From contig CAYWXL010000003.1 in NCBI GenBank assembly GCA_964461995.1, forward strand, positions 56,826 to 120,825: a stretch of DNA of 64,000 nucleotides, read 5' to 3'. This document shows positions 43,077-50,806 of the stretch, in pieces. The notes beneath the pieces were generated by a model. It ran no database searches and was not told where the DNA came from. It worked only from the letters and a program-made list of their open reading frames with translations. Numbering within the stretch: position 1 is the stretch's first letter; every line of letters starts with the position of its first letter. The DNA is from JALSRK01 sp964461995 (GTDB lineage Bacteria; Acidobacteriota; Terriglobia; Bryobacterales; Bryobacteraceae). The position numbers and the translations under genes are program-made.

Positions 43077-44867
43077 ATGAGAGCTTTCGTTTCCGCACTA
43101 ACCACGGCGGCAGTTCTGCTGCTGTATTCTTGCGCCGGAAGACCTACGGCGGAAGAGGCTGGGAAGTTCGTGGAGCAGGCCGAGGCCCGTTTGAAGGAGC
43201 TGTCCTATCAAGAGTCGCTGGCTTCATGGGTGCAGGCCACTTATATCACCCACGACACCGAAATCCTGGCGGCCAAGGCGCAGGCGGAAACGCGGGCGGC
43301 CGTGGCCGAGCTGGCCAAGGAAGCCGCACGCTTCGACGGCCTGGAGCTGCCCGAGGACGTCGCCCGGCGATTGAAGCTGCTGAAGCTTTCCCTTTCGCTG
43401 GCGGCCCCCTCGGACCCGAAGGAGGCCGAGGAGCTGGCCCAGATCGCGACCCGGATGGAGAGCACGTACGGCAAGGGCAAGTACTGTCCTCCCGGTGGGG
43501 AATGCATGGATCTGGAAGAGATCACCCGGGTGATGGCCGAGAGCCGCAACGAGCGACGCCTGCGGGAGGTGTGGGCCGGCTGGCGTACAATCGCCCGGTC
43601 CATGAGGAAGGATTACGTGCGCTTCGTCGAGCTGGCCAACAAAGGGGCGCGGGAGCTGGGCTTCGCCGACACCGGCGAGATGTGGCGCTCGAAATACGAC
43701 ATGCCGCCAGACGAGTTTGCCGCCGAACTCGACCGGCTCTGGGAGCAGGTGCGGCCGCTCTACGTCTCCTTGCACGCCTACGTCCGGCGCAAGCTGCGGG
43801 AGAAGTACGGTGCGGATGTAGTTCCGGCCGACGGCCCCATCCCGGCGCATCTGCTCGGGAACGTCTGGGCGCAAGAATGGGGCAACATTTACCCGCTCGT
43901 GGCGCCGCGCAACGCCGATCCTGGCTACGATCTCACCCGGATCTTGAGACGCAGGGGAGTCGCCCCGCGGGAGATGGTGCGCTACGGCGAACGTTTCTTT
44001 GTCTCGCTCGGCTTCGAGCCGTTGCCGGAAACGTTCTGGGAGCGGTCGCTGTTCACCAAGCCGCGGGACCGCGACGTGGTTTGCCACGCGAGCGCTTGGA
44101 ATATCGACGCCGAAGAAGACCTGCGGATCAAGATGTGTATCGACGTCACCGCCGAGGACTTCACCACTATCCACCACGAGCTCGGGCACAATTTCTACCA
44201 GCGCGCCTATAACAAACAACCGTTCCTGTTCCGCGACAGCGCCAATGACGGCTTCCACGAGGCGGTCGGCGACACCATCGCCCTTTCGGTGACGCCGGAG
44301 TACCTCGCCGAAATCGGCCTGCTGGACCGAGTCCCCGACGCGTCGAAGGATATCGGACTGCTGTTGCGGGAGGCGCTCGACAAGGTTGCTTTCCTTCCCT
44401 TCGGGCTGCTGATCGACCAGTGGCGCTGGAAAGTCTTCTCGGGCGAGATCCCGCCGGAGCGCTACAACCAGGCCTGGTGGGATCTGCGGCTGAAGTACCA
44501 AGGCGTCGCCCCACCGGTGAAGCGCACCGAGGAGGAATTCGACCCAGGAGCGAAGTATCATGTGCCGGCCAACGTTCCGTACACGCGCTATTTCCTGGCG
44601 CGAATCTTGCAGTTTCAGTTCCACCGCGCGCTGGCAAAGGCTGCCGGCTGTGAGGGTCCGCTGCACCGCTGCTCGATCTTCAATAACAAGGAAGCGGGCG
44701 AGCGGCTGATCGCCATGCTGGAGATGGGACAGAGCCGGCCTTGGCCCGAGGCGCTGGAGGCGTTGACCGGAACGCGCGAGATGGACGCCACGGCCATCCT
44801 GGACTACTTCGCTCCGCTCAAAGAGTGGCTCGACAAACAGAACGAGGGACAGCCGGTAGGGTGGTGA
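43077..44867 (+). CDS. M2-family zinc peptidase lipoprotein (angiotensin-converting-enzyme-like)
   Basis: A 596-residue protein. The zinc motif HExxH is at about residue 366 ('TIHHELGHNFYQRAY'), with the third ligand Glu in 'NDGFHEAVGDTIAL'. Other M2 features are 'AGWRTIARSMRKDYVRFVELANKGARELGF', 'GNVWAQEW' and 'WWDLRLKYQGVAPP'. The signal is a lipoprotein type ('AAVLLLYSCAG'), so it acts as a periplasmic or surface dipeptidyl carboxypeptidase. GAGGAG precedes the ATG. The divergent receptor may import its products (inference). Confidence 0.9.
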   Translation: MRAFVSALTTAAVLLLYSCAGRPTAEEAGKFVEQAEARLKELSYQESLASWVQATYITHDTEILAAKAQAETRAAVAELAKEAARFDGLELPEDVARRLKLLKLSLSLAAPSDPKEAEELAQIATRMESTYGKGKYCPPGGECMDLEEITRVMAESRNERRLREVWAGWRTIARSMRKDYVRFVELANKGARELGFADTGEMWRSKYDMPPDEFAAELDRLWEQVRPLYVSLHAYVRRKLREKYGADVVPADGPIPAHLLGNVWAQEWGNIYPLVAPRNADPGYDLTRILRRRGVAPREMVRYGERFFVSLGFEPLPETFWERSLFTKPRDRDVVCHASAWNIDAEEDLRIKMCIDVTAEDFTTIHHELGHNFYQRAYNKQPFLFRDSANDGFHEAVGDTIALSVTPEYLAEIGLLDRVPDASKDIGLLLREALDKVAFLPFGLLIDQWRWKVFSGEIPPERYNQAWWDLRLKYQGVAPPVKRTEEEFDPGAKYHVPANVPYTRYFLARILQFQFHRALAKAAGCEGPLHRCSIFNNKEAGERLIAMLEMGQSRPWPEALEALTGTREMDATAILDYFAPLKEWLDKQNEGQPVGW

Positions 44868-44876
44868 GCCGCACCC

Positions 44877-45767
44877 TCAGTGCGGCCGGGCGAAGGGCGC
44901 TTCGGCGAAGCTCGAGGCGGCCAGAGCGTCGGCGAGCTGCTGTTCTTCCTCGTCCGTGAGGCGCCTTCGCGGGCGGAGACACGGTCCGCACGCGATGCCG
45001 GACCATTCCAGCATCTTTTTGATGGCCGCCAGCATCGGGAACCGCAGCGTGAGGCGGATCAATTCGTTGATCCGGGCTTGCGCGGCGCGGGCGGCCGGCC
45101 AATCGCCCCGGGCCGCTTTCTCGTAGAGTTCCACGAACAATTCCGGCACGAGGTTGTAGAAGCTGCCGATGCCCCCGTCCGCCCCCATGAGCAGTCCCGC
45201 CACGAGCACTTCATCATGACCGTTGAAGACTGCCGCGCCGGCTTCTTTGACCAGCGAGAGCGTATAGAGGTCGAAACCGGTGAACTTGATGCCGGCGACG
45301 TTGGGGATCTCCAACAACTCCTGCAAGGCGTTGAAGGAAGAGATCGCGTGCGAGAACGCCGGGTAGTAATACACGAGCAAAGGGACGTCGGAGGCCGCCG
45401 CCAAATCCGCGTAGTATTGTTTCACTTCAGCGAAGGAATACTCTCCCACAGGCGGGAGGCTGCTTACAGCGGCCACCCCCAGCCGGGACGCGTGTTTCGC
45501 CAGACGGATCGCGTCCGCGGTGCGCCAAGCGCCCACGTGAGCGATCACGAGCTTGTCGCGTGGCGAGTTGCGCACCGCCGCGTCGATTACCTTTTCGCGG
45601 TCTTCGAGCGGCTGCGTCAATCCTTCCCCCGTGTTTCCACTCACGTACACCCCGTGAGCGCCCGCAGTATAGAGACGCTCCAGCAGCTTTTCGAAGGCGG
45701 AGAAGCGGAAGCGCTCTTCTTCGTCGATCGGCGTGACGGCCGCCGGCAGGATTCCACCCAGCTTCAA
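44877..45767 (-). CDS. DapA/NanA-family aldolase (dihydrodipicolinate synthase-like)
   Basis: A 296-residue TIM-barrel class I aldolase. The Schiff-base lysine is Lys161 ('VAGIKFTGFDLY'); the catalytic tyrosine is in 'LVYYYPAFS' (about 133-135). The 'VSGNTGEGLTQPLEDREKVIDAA' loop is the family's substrate-carboxylate motif. In NAL the motif is GSTGE; here it is GNTGE. The real substrate could be a keto-acid sugar rather than pyruvate plus semialdehyde. Confidence 0.85.
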   Translation of the reverse strand: MKLGGILPAAVTPIDEEERFRFSAFEKLLERLYTAGAHGVYVSGNTGEGLTQPLEDREKVIDAAVRNSPRDKLVIAHVGAWRTADAIRLAKHASRLGVAAVSSLPPVGEYSFAEVKQYYADLAAASDVPLLVYYYPAFSHAISSFNALQELLEIPNVAGIKFTGFDLYTLSLVKEAGAAVFNGHDEVLVAGLLMGADGGIGSFYNLVPELFVELYEKAARGDWPAARAAQARINELIRLTLRFPMLAAIKKMLEWSGIACGPCLRPRRRLTDEEEQQLADALAASSFAEAPFARPH

Positions 45768-45910
45768 TTTCTGACTCCTCGACGGTGAAGAGCCCCGGCC
45801 CGCCCCACTCGCGGGCGAGTCCGCGGGCTGCTATGCCAAGACTCATCGTAGAACACCCCTGCGACGTCCAGCTCCGGCAGCCGCCGGAGGGGAATTTCCC
45901 GGACGCCCGA

Positions 45911-46522
45911 ATGTGCGAACATGTCCCCATGGCAGAGCTGTCGGCCGAGTTCACCGAGGCTCTTGTTTTCGCTGCCAGGCTGCATCGCGGTCAGCGGCGC
46001 AAGGGCCCGGGAGGCGCGCCGTACTTGGCGCACTTGCTCGCCGTAGCGGCGACGGTGCTCGAATTCGGCGGGACGGAAGAAGAAGCAATCGCCGCCTTGC
46101 TGCACGACGCCGTGGAGGACCAGGGCGGCGCGGCGACGCGGGAGCTGATCGCTAGGATGTTCGGCGACGGCGTGGCGGCCATTGTGGACGCCTGCACCGA
46201 CACCAACCTGGAGCCGAAACCGCCGTGGAAGCAGCGCAAAGACGCGTTCATCACCAGCCTGCCCGGAGTTTCCTCCTCGGCCTTGCTGGTCATCCTGGCC
46301 GACAAGCTGCACAACGTCCGTTCCACGGTCCGGGACTTGCGTTCCGCGGGCGACGAAGTCTGGAAGCGGTTCCGCGGCGGTCGCGACGGGACGTTGTGGT
46401 ACTATCGGTCGATAGCTGACGCAATCCGCCCCGGCGACGAGCGGACGCGCTCTCTGGCTGCTGAATTTCGCGACGCCGTCGGGCAGTTGGAGCGGATCGC
46501 GCGGCGGCTGCCTAGTGACTGA
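45911..46522 (+). CDS. HD-domain phosphohydrolase (RelA/SpoT hydrolase-like)
   Basis: About 203 residues. The HD metal motif is 'IAALLHDAVEDQGG' (HDxxED, as in (p)ppGpp hydrolases), with His ligands in 'LHRGQRRKGPGGAPYLAHLLAVA' and Asp in 'VILADKLHNVRST'. There is no synthetase domain, so it resembles small alarmone hydrolases. Starts at 45911 and 45929 are both possible; the first has GGA at a fair distance. It is a single-gene unit. Confidence 0.85.
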   Translation: MCEHVPMAELSAEFTEALVFAARLHRGQRRKGPGGAPYLAHLLAVAATVLEFGGTEEEAIAALLHDAVEDQGGAATRELIARMFGDGVAAIVDACTDTNLEPKPPWKQRKDAFITSLPGVSSSALLVILADKLHNVRSTVRDLRSAGDEVWKRFRGGRDGTLWYYRSIADAIRPGDERTRSLAAEFRDAVGQLERIARRLPSD

Positions 46523-46682
46523 CTGGCCTCCATCTCACATCTCGCCGCTACGTTCGGCGGCATCGGAATGAAACTTTCGTGCGTAGATTCGTTCGTGATC
46601 CTATTCTTCGCGCTTCTTAGCCTGTCGGGCGGCTTGCTCTCGTGTCCGTGTCAGAATTAATCAGTAGGAGACTTAGAAGTAA

Positions 46683-47309
46683 ATGGCCCAGCCGCAACAG
46701 CGGGTGAATTCGGACGGTGACACGGAACTGGTGGCCCTGGCTCAGCAGGGAGACCTCCAAGCGTTCGACAAGCTCGTGACGAAGTATGAAAAAAAGATCT
46801 TCCGGCTTGCCCGGAACATCACAAGTAATCAGGAGGACGCCGAAGACGTCCTGCAGGAGACGTTTCTGAAGGCGTATTCGCATCTGGGAGGATTCCAGGG
46901 AAACTCGCGCTTCTACACGTGGCTCGTGAGAATCGCCGTGAACGAGTCGTTGATGAAGCTTCGCAAGCGCAAGTCCGACCGGACCGTCTCCATCGACGAG
47001 GGGGTGGACACTGGCGAAGAGATCGTCGTGCGGGAGGTCGCCGTCTGGGAGGACAACCCCGAACAGCGGCATTCCCAAACCGAACTCAGGGCGATTCTGG
47101 ATCAGGCCATTAGCAGCCTGAAACCCGCTTTGCGCACGGTGTTCGTGTTGCGCGACATCGAGGAACTTTCCACGGAGGAGACGGCGCAGCTTTTAGGGCT
47201 GTCCATTCCTGCAGTGAAGAGCCGCTTGCTGCGAGCGCGGTTGCAGCTTCGTGAGAAGCTGACGCGATTCTTCAAACGGAAAGGGGACGATGTCTTTGCT
47301 TACTTGTAA
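46683..47309 (+). CDS. ECF sigma factor (RpoE-like)
   Basis: A 208-residue sigma factor. Region 2 is 'FDKLVTKYEKKIFRLARNITSNQEDAEDVLQETFLKAY...FYTWLVRIAVNESLMKLRKRK'; region 4 is 'LKPALRTVFVLRDIEELSTEETAQLLGLSIPAVKSRLLRARLQLREKL'. The anti-sigma gene overlaps its last 20 bases. This puts it in the RpoE-like group with zinc-binding anti-sigma partners. Confidence 0.92.
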   Translation: MAQPQQRVNSDGDTELVALAQQGDLQAFDKLVTKYEKKIFRLARNITSNQEDAEDVLQETFLKAYSHLGGFQGNSRFYTWLVRIAVNESLMKLRKRKSDRTVSIDEGVDTGEEIVVREVAVWEDNPEQRHSQTELRAILDQAISSLKPALRTVFVLRDIEELSTEETAQLLGLSIPAVKSRLLRARLQLREKLTRFFKRKGDDVFAYL

Positions 47310-47550
47310 AGACTTCTTGATAGCGCTGAACGAGTACCTGGACGAGACGGAAGACGCCGGGCTCCGCCGTGAGGTGGAGCAGCACATCGACGAGTGTCCC
47401 AACTGCTGGGTGGTGTTCGATACGACGAAGAAGACGCTGCAGGTCTTCAAGGGGATCGAGCCCCAGGACATCCCCGAAGACGTTCACCGGCGGCTGATGG
47501 AGCGTCTTCACTCGCGTCTCCAGCAACAGCGCGGCAAGAGCGACAAGTAG
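47290..47550 (+). CDS. Soluble zinc-finger anti-sigma factor
   Basis: An 86-residue protein with the HxxxCxxC motif ('QHIDECPNC') at about 32-40 and an upstream Cys6. No membrane helix is present, unlike the other two anti-sigma factors in the window. Soluble ZAS proteins of this kind often release their sigma factor on thiol oxidation. It overlaps the sigma gene by 20 bases, which implies coupled synthesis. Confidence 0.82.
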   Translation: MSLLTCKDFLIALNEYLDETEDAGLRREVEQHIDECPNCWVVFDTTKKTLQVFKGIEPQDIPEDVHRRLMERLHSRLQQQRGKSDK

Positions 47551-47557
47551 CGCCTTC

Positions 47558-50500
47558 TCACCGTCCGGCCGAACACGCCGAACGGTCGAAGGGGCAGCGG
47601 TAACAGGCGTCCCCTACCTTTACTGGAAAGTCGAGCGATTCCTGGGATTGAATCAAGCACGTCACTTGCCGGGTTGCATCTTCCAGCAACGGCGGTTCCA
47701 GCGAGACCTCCTTTGCCTTCCCCGTCCTGAGAAAGCAGAGATACGCACGGGCGGGCAGCTCTCCGAGTAGCACTTCCAGCGCTCGAGCGTATAGCCGGAG
47801 CTGCAATTCGTACGGATAGACGCGCTCCGGCTCCTTGTCCGGATCGAAGCGGTCGGTCTTGTAGTCGAGAACGACCACACCGTTCTCGGTTTCGAACCAG
47901 GCGTCGATCTGCCCCCGCAGTAACACCGCCTCGAACTGGACGAGGAAATCGAACTCCCGCTCCACCCGGCGGGACGAAGCCATCAGCCGCGCCAACTCGC
48001 TCCGCCGGAACGATTCCGCCAGTTCGACCGCCTCCGGCGCCGGTCCCGCCGGCGGGTTGCCCGCCAGGATTTGGTGCACCTGGATACCGATCTCGGTAGC
48101 GTCCTCTCCCGTTTCGAGAGCCGTTTCGCGCTCTTCCTCCGGTCCGTGGCGTGGTCTCGCCGCCGGCTCCAGTCCGAGGTAGCGCCCGAGGTAGTACCGC
48201 CGCGGACAGATCGCATACTCCACGACGTGGGTGACAGAGACCTCGGCGTCGTATTGGTCCACGAGCCGGGGCCGGGGTAAGACGGCAATTGTGGGAGCGC
48301 GGAGCACGGCGGCCGGGCGGCCCAAATCTGCCGCTTCGCGTATTATCGAAACCTGGATCCGGGCTTCGCTGTCCGGGACCTGGACGGTCGTCGCGGTCAC
48401 CCCGGGAACATCGATGTTCAGCCGGCTGCGGATCGCTTCTGCCCAACCGGCCGCCTTCTTTTCCCCGGTCTGGACCCAGGACAGGATCAAACGGTCCTCG
48501 GCCCGCGTCACCGCCACGTAGAGCAGCCGCCACTCCTCGCCCACCGCCCTGTCGGCCAGATCCTGGCGGACGGCTTCATAAACCAGGTCTCCCACGCCTT
48601 TTCGCGAGTAAGGATCGACCCAGTACGCTCCGATCATCCGCTCTTTCGAATAGGCGATTGGCGCCGGGGTGTTCCGGACCCCTGCGTGAAGGGCGGCCAC
48701 GAAGACCACCGGGAACTCCAAGCCTTTGGCGGCATGGATCGTCATCAGGCTCACCGCCGCTTCGTTTCGCGCCGTTACCGCCTCCGCCTCGCCCCGCCCG
48801 GCTTCACGCCGGTCCAGCCCTTCCACCACCGCGGCGATCGACGGCGGGCCGGCCTCCCACTCCTCGCGCAGTATCGTGAGCAGCTTTTCCACGTTGGCCT
48901 GGCCTTGGGCGTCGAGTCCTCCCCAATAGTCCGTTTGATCGAGGATTCGCGCCACCAGCCGGTCTGTGGAGACCTCATCGCGGACCACCCGCAGCTCTTG
49001 CAATGTCCGGACGAACCACTGGACGCGTTCGGTTTCTTCGGCATCGAGTTCAGCGGGCGGATCCTGGGCCATGGCGTACAAGCCGCCCCAGAGCCGCCCC
49101 GCGGCCAGCTTCGCCCGGTAGAGCGTCTCCACGCTCAGCCCGACCAGGGGCGACCGGAGCACCGCCGCCAGGCTCACCTCGTCGCCGGTGTTGGCGATCG
49201 CCCGCACCAGGGCCATCACGTCCTGAACCTCCCGGCAGCCGAGGAACCGCCTGCCACCGCGCACCACGTAAGGGATGCCCGCGGCGCGCAACGCTCCGGC
49301 GATGCGGTCGATCTCGGTGGATTTCCGCGCCAGCACGGCGATCTCGCCGTAGCCCCGGCCGGCGGCGGCTAGCTCACGGATCCTGTTGGCGATCCAGAGC
49401 GCTTCGATCCGGCCCGCTTCGGCCCGGTCCTCGTGAAGGGCAATAGCGACTTCGACCGGCGGATCCTCCGCCGGCTCGTCGCGCACCGCGCGCCAGCGCC
49501 CGATGTCGAGCCCCGGGCGCCCCTCGGCCAGCCAGCCGACGGCCTCCAGCACCTCTTTCTTCGTCCGGTAGTTCGAGGGGATCTCGTCCACCGCGAGGCC
49601 GGCGTCCTCGAGCCTCCGGCGGTAGCTGCGGAACAGCTCCGGCTCCGCGTAGCGGAACCCGTAGATCGACTGGTTGATGTCACCCACCGCGAAGAAGCGG
49701 CCTGGCTTGCGGATCAGCTCCAGGATCTCCCACTGCAGCGGGTTCGTATCCTGCAGCTCGTCCATCAAGATGTGGTCGAACTGCTCCTGTACGCGGCGGC
49801 GGAGTTCGGCATCCCTTTCGAGAAGCGCCTTGGTTTTCTGCTCGAGATCGGTGAAGTCCAAACGGCTGGCCCCGTACTTCAGGCTGGTGTAGGTCACATC
49901 GAGCGACCGCACGAGATCGGCGAGCACCTGTCGCAGGCCGGCGTAGTATTCGGTAGCCAGCGTGGAGAGGACCTTCGGTTTCAATTCTTCCCGGCAAGGC
50001 CTGAGGCTGTCTTTGAGGGCTTTCGGAACACGCTTGAGATTCGGCTGGAACGAGTGGACCGCCTCGAAGTGCTCCAGGCCGGCGGGTGTGCGGGCGAGCG
50101 CTTCGGTCCTCTCGATCCACTCCCGCAGCGCCTCGCGCTCCTCGCGCTGTTTCTCGGTGCGCCAGGCGGCGCTTTCCTCCACCGCCTCGCGGCAGTGCCC
50201 GAGGAGGTCCGCCAGACCGGGGCCTCCGGGAGGTGCGGGAAGCGGCGAGGAGAAGTCCCAGCCCGCCGCGCGCAAGGCTTGATAGACGTCGGCCAGCGCC
50301 CGCGCCAGATCGGGGACATAGCCGGCCCCGGCGCTCGATACCTTAATGGCGTCCATGAGCCGCCGGGCGTTATCCGGCTGCTCGGCGAAGAAGCGGTCGA
50401 GTACCTTTTCGGCGGCCTCGGCGAGGAGCTCGTCGGTTTCGGCTTCCTCGATCACCCGGAAGCCGATGTCCACACCAGCCGCAACCGCGTTCTCGCGCAG

Positions 50501-50806
50501 CACCCGGGAACAGAAGCCGTGGATGGTCGAGACGTAGGCCCGCTCCAGGCGCCGCCGCTGCTCGGCGTCGGTTCCCAGCCGGGCCAGCAGCCGGCTCTTG
50601 ATCTCGGCGGCCGCCTTTTCGGTGAAGGTGATGGCCAGGATGTGCTCCGGCGCGACGCCCTTTTCGGTGACCAGCCAGGCGAAGCGCTCGGTGAGCACGC
50701 GGGTCTTGCCCGAGCCCGGACCAGCCACTACGCAGACGTCCTGGCCGTCCCGGGTGACGGCCCGGCGCTGGTATTCGTCCAGGATCGGCCTGGGCGTCCT
50801 GCTCAC
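47558..50806 (-). CDS. AddA-like UvrD-family helicase with RecB-type nuclease domain
   Basis: A 1082-residue protein. SF1 helicase motifs: Walker A 'VAGPGSGKTRVLTERFAWL', 'ITFTEKAAAEIKSRL', 'LDFTDLEQKTKALL', 'ILMDELQDTNPLQWEIL', 'VGDINQSIYGFR', 'TIHAAKGLEFPVVFV' and 'LYVAVTRAEDRLILS'. The C-terminal PD-(D/E)xK nuclease has 'GIQVHQILAG', 'LRGQIDAWFE' and 'VVLDYKTDRF'. Cysteines 'YAICPRR' and 'CYRCPFDRSAC' look like a 4Fe-4S site that staples the nuclease. It works with the upstream AddB-like protein in double-strand-break end resection; their genes overlap by four bases. Confidence 0.88.
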   Translation of the reverse strand: MSRTPRPILDEYQRRAVTRDGQDVCVVAGPGSGKTRVLTERFAWLVTEKGVAPEHILAITFTEKAAAEIKSRLLARLGTDAEQRRRLERAYVSTIHGFCSRVLRENAVAAGVDIGFRVIEEAETDELLAEAAEKVLDRFFAEQPDNARRLMDAIKVSSAGAGYVPDLARALADVYQALRAAGWDFSSPLPAPPGGPGLADLLGHCREAVEESAAWRTEKQREEREALREWIERTEALARTPAGLEHFEAVHSFQPNLKRVPKALKDSLRPCREELKPKVLSTLATEYYAGLRQVLADLVRSLDVTYTSLKYGASRLDFTDLEQKTKALLERDAELRRRVQEQFDHILMDELQDTNPLQWEILELIRKPGRFFAVGDINQSIYGFRYAEPELFRSYRRRLEDAGLAVDEIPSNYRTKKEVLEAVGWLAEGRPGLDIGRWRAVRDEPAEDPPVEVAIALHEDRAEAGRIEALWIANRIRELAAAGRGYGEIAVLARKSTEIDRIAGALRAAGIPYVVRGGRRFLGCREVQDVMALVRAIANTGDEVSLAAVLRSPLVGLSVETLYRAKLAAGRLWGGLYAMAQDPPAELDAEETERVQWFVRTLQELRVVRDEVSTDRLVARILDQTDYWGGLDAQGQANVEKLLTILREEWEAGPPSIAAVVEGLDRREAGRGEAEAVTARNEAAVSLMTIHAAKGLEFPVVFVAALHAGVRNTPAPIAYSKERMIGAYWVDPYSRKGVGDLVYEAVRQDLADRAVGEEWRLLYVAVTRAEDRLILSWVQTGEKKAAGWAEAIRSRLNIDVPGVTATTVQVPDSEARIQVSIIREAADLGRPAAVLRAPTIAVLPRPRLVDQYDAEVSVTHVVEYAICPRRYYLGRYLGLEPAARPRHGPEEERETALETGEDATEIGIQVHQILAGNPPAGPAPEAVELAESFRRSELARLMASSRRVEREFDFLVQFEAVLLRGQIDAWFETENGVVVLDYKTDRFDPDKEPERVYPYELQLRLYARALEVLLGELPARAYLCFLRTGKAKEVSLEPPLLEDATRQVTCLIQSQESLDFPVKVGDACYRCPFDRSACSAGR

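Noticed and set aside
43224..44666. A 480-codon minus-strand frame opposite the M2 peptidase
   Set aside because: The plus-strand frame has a lipoprotein signal and the complete M2 zinc site; the opposite frame has no recognisable feature.
46523..46682. GAAACTT ... CGTTCG as an autoregulated ECF promoter upstream of the sigma gene
   Set aside because: The spacing (13 bases) and the -10 half do not match a known ECF consensus well enough.
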